Source: Nocardiopsis sp. ATB16-24
GTDB taxonomy: Bacteria > Actinomycetota > Actinomycetes > Streptosporangiales > Streptosporangiaceae
Reading direction: 5' to 3'
NCBI RefSeq assembly: GCF_030271535.1
Contig: NZ_JASCXJ010000017.1
Location: 62,001-126,000, forward strand
DNA length: 64,000 nucleotides
Below, one piece after another: positions 63,338 through 64,000 of this stretch (its first letter is position 1; every line of letters starts with the position of its first letter). The position numbers were made by a program, and so were the translations under genes. The notes below the pieces were generated by a model. It saw only the letters and a list, made by a program, of their open reading frames with translations. It did not search any database and was not told the DNA's origin.

Positions 63338-64000
63338 TCAAAGTCCACAATTCCCTTGCGCGCAAAGAAAAACGGTACGGCGTTCCGAGGAATTCCTTCG
63401 TGCGGATACCCACGCGAACGCAGGGGACACCGGCACGTGCGCAGGTATCCCTTTTCCGTTTCCGAGCGTTTCCTCGCAGGGTCGGGCCGTCATGGCGGAG
63501 GAGTGGGCGACGTACTCCGGCTTCGAGAGCGTCCGTCTCCGTGTCTCCGATCCGCGCCATTCACGTGGTGCCTGGCGTGGCAGTAGACGCTTGACCACCT
63601 TGCCCGTGGCGTTGCGCGGAAGTTCGTCCAGCATCACCACGTCTCGCGGTACCGAGAACCTGCCGAGCGCGTCACGTACATGCGCTCGTACCTCGTTCGG
63701 GTCCCCCTTCTCTCCCTCGTGCGGTACCACGAAGGCGGCGAAGCGCCGGCCGAACTCCTCGTCCGGCACACCGGTCACCACGACCTCGCGCCTGCGCATG
63801 TCCGCGGGTGTGGCGATCGTCGCCCATGACACCTCGGTCGACCCGTACAGGTTGTAGAGCACGTCCCCGAACTCGTCCATGAACTCCGTGATCAGCTTCG
63901 GGCTCATCGACGAACCGCTGCACGCCACGATCCGCAGTGAGGAGGTGTCGTACCGGTCGCGTGTCTCCTGGGGAGGGTCCATGACCCGACGCAGCATCAC
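63338..64000 (-). pseudogene. Acyl-CoA synthetase (AMP-binding) remnant, partial
   Basis: The frame runs off the window edge at 64000. It starts inside the adenylation domain: RIVACSGSSMSPKLITEFMDEFG, then NLYGSTEVSWATIATPADMR (A5 motif). It then jumps directly to REVVVTGVPDEEFGRRFAAFVVP and ends the domain with ELPRNATGKVVKRLL (A10). About 80-100 residues normally between A5 and A9, including the TGD and GR-DDMI blocks, are missing at about 63785-63800. After VKRLL the frame reads on for ~80 unrelated codons, so the natural stop is lost too. It is probably non-functional. Confidence 0.75.

Overview
The window is high-GC actinobacterial chromosome containing the replication origin. It opens with the last codons of dnaA, then an origin packed with DnaA boxes, then dnaN, gnd, recF, a dciA-like gene, gyrB, gyrA, a DUF3566 membrane protein and tRNA-Ile. 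The gnd gene between dnaN and recF, the gas vesicle gene order, the DUF3566 gene after gyrA and the trypsin/trypco2 locus all point to a filamentous actinomycete. A Streptosporangiales or Nocardiopsis-like organism is my best guess; this is inference, since no 16S rRNA gene is present.

Layout. 1-11.4 kb (+): origin and core replication genes, ending in tRNA-Ile(GAT). 11.5-15.7 kb (-): a three-gene locus of a trypco2-like protein, a trypsin/TM/substrate-binding/VWA fusion, and a solute-binding lipoprotein; it resembles the regulated conflict-type loci of multicellular bacteria. 16.0-20.0 kb (-): a gas vesicle operon in the order O-A-F-G-J-L-S-K. 20.2-25.9 kb: a divergent catabolic locus. On the minus strand are an amidohydrolase, a D-Ser/Thr dehydratase-like PLP enzyme, a RidA protein and a deleted sodium:solute symporter; on the plus strand are a PfkB kinase and an IclR regulator. 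An inverted-repeat operator sits between the two arms. 26.4-27.5 kb: a PadR regulator with a small membrane protein and a repeated TGACATGT operator. 27.9-34.1 kb: an MHS-type transporter, a PoxB-like ThDP enzyme, a DUF4383 protein, a small membrane protein and a clade-3-type catalase.

A perfect 14-bp parS core lies at 34307-34320, just before a formate dehydrogenase-like operon (34.5-39.7 kb; molybdopterin, Fe-S and NrfD-type subunits). A 2-oxoacid dehydrogenase operon follows (E1alpha, E1beta, E2; 40.1-43.5 kb). 43.5-45.6 kb is an accessory island: an 11-12-bp tandem repeat, then two ~180-bp direct repeats that each carry two long hairpins and flank a small two-TM protein and an HTH protein. 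45.6-49.1 kb holds a VOC protein, PaaZ with a TetR-type operator, and a YbaK/EbsC protein. At 49.3 kb is a PASTA pseudokinase whose extracellular end is a chitin-binding CBM5/12 module, followed by an AraC/VOC pair.

52.7-62.6 kb reads as one polyester-utilisation region. It has a Liv-type ABC transporter (five genes), an alpha/beta hydrolase, a GAF-PucR regulator and a 3-hydroxybutyrate dehydrogenase, divergent from a secreted PHB depolymerase. The inferred pathway is: the depolymerase releases hydroxybutyrate units, the ABC system imports them, the hydrolase cleaves short esters, and the dehydrogenase makes acetoacetate. The window ends with an OhrR/MarR regulator and the 3' end of an acyl-CoA synthetase that has an internal deletion and no normal stop.

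All assignments come from reading motifs and gene order. No database search was run.
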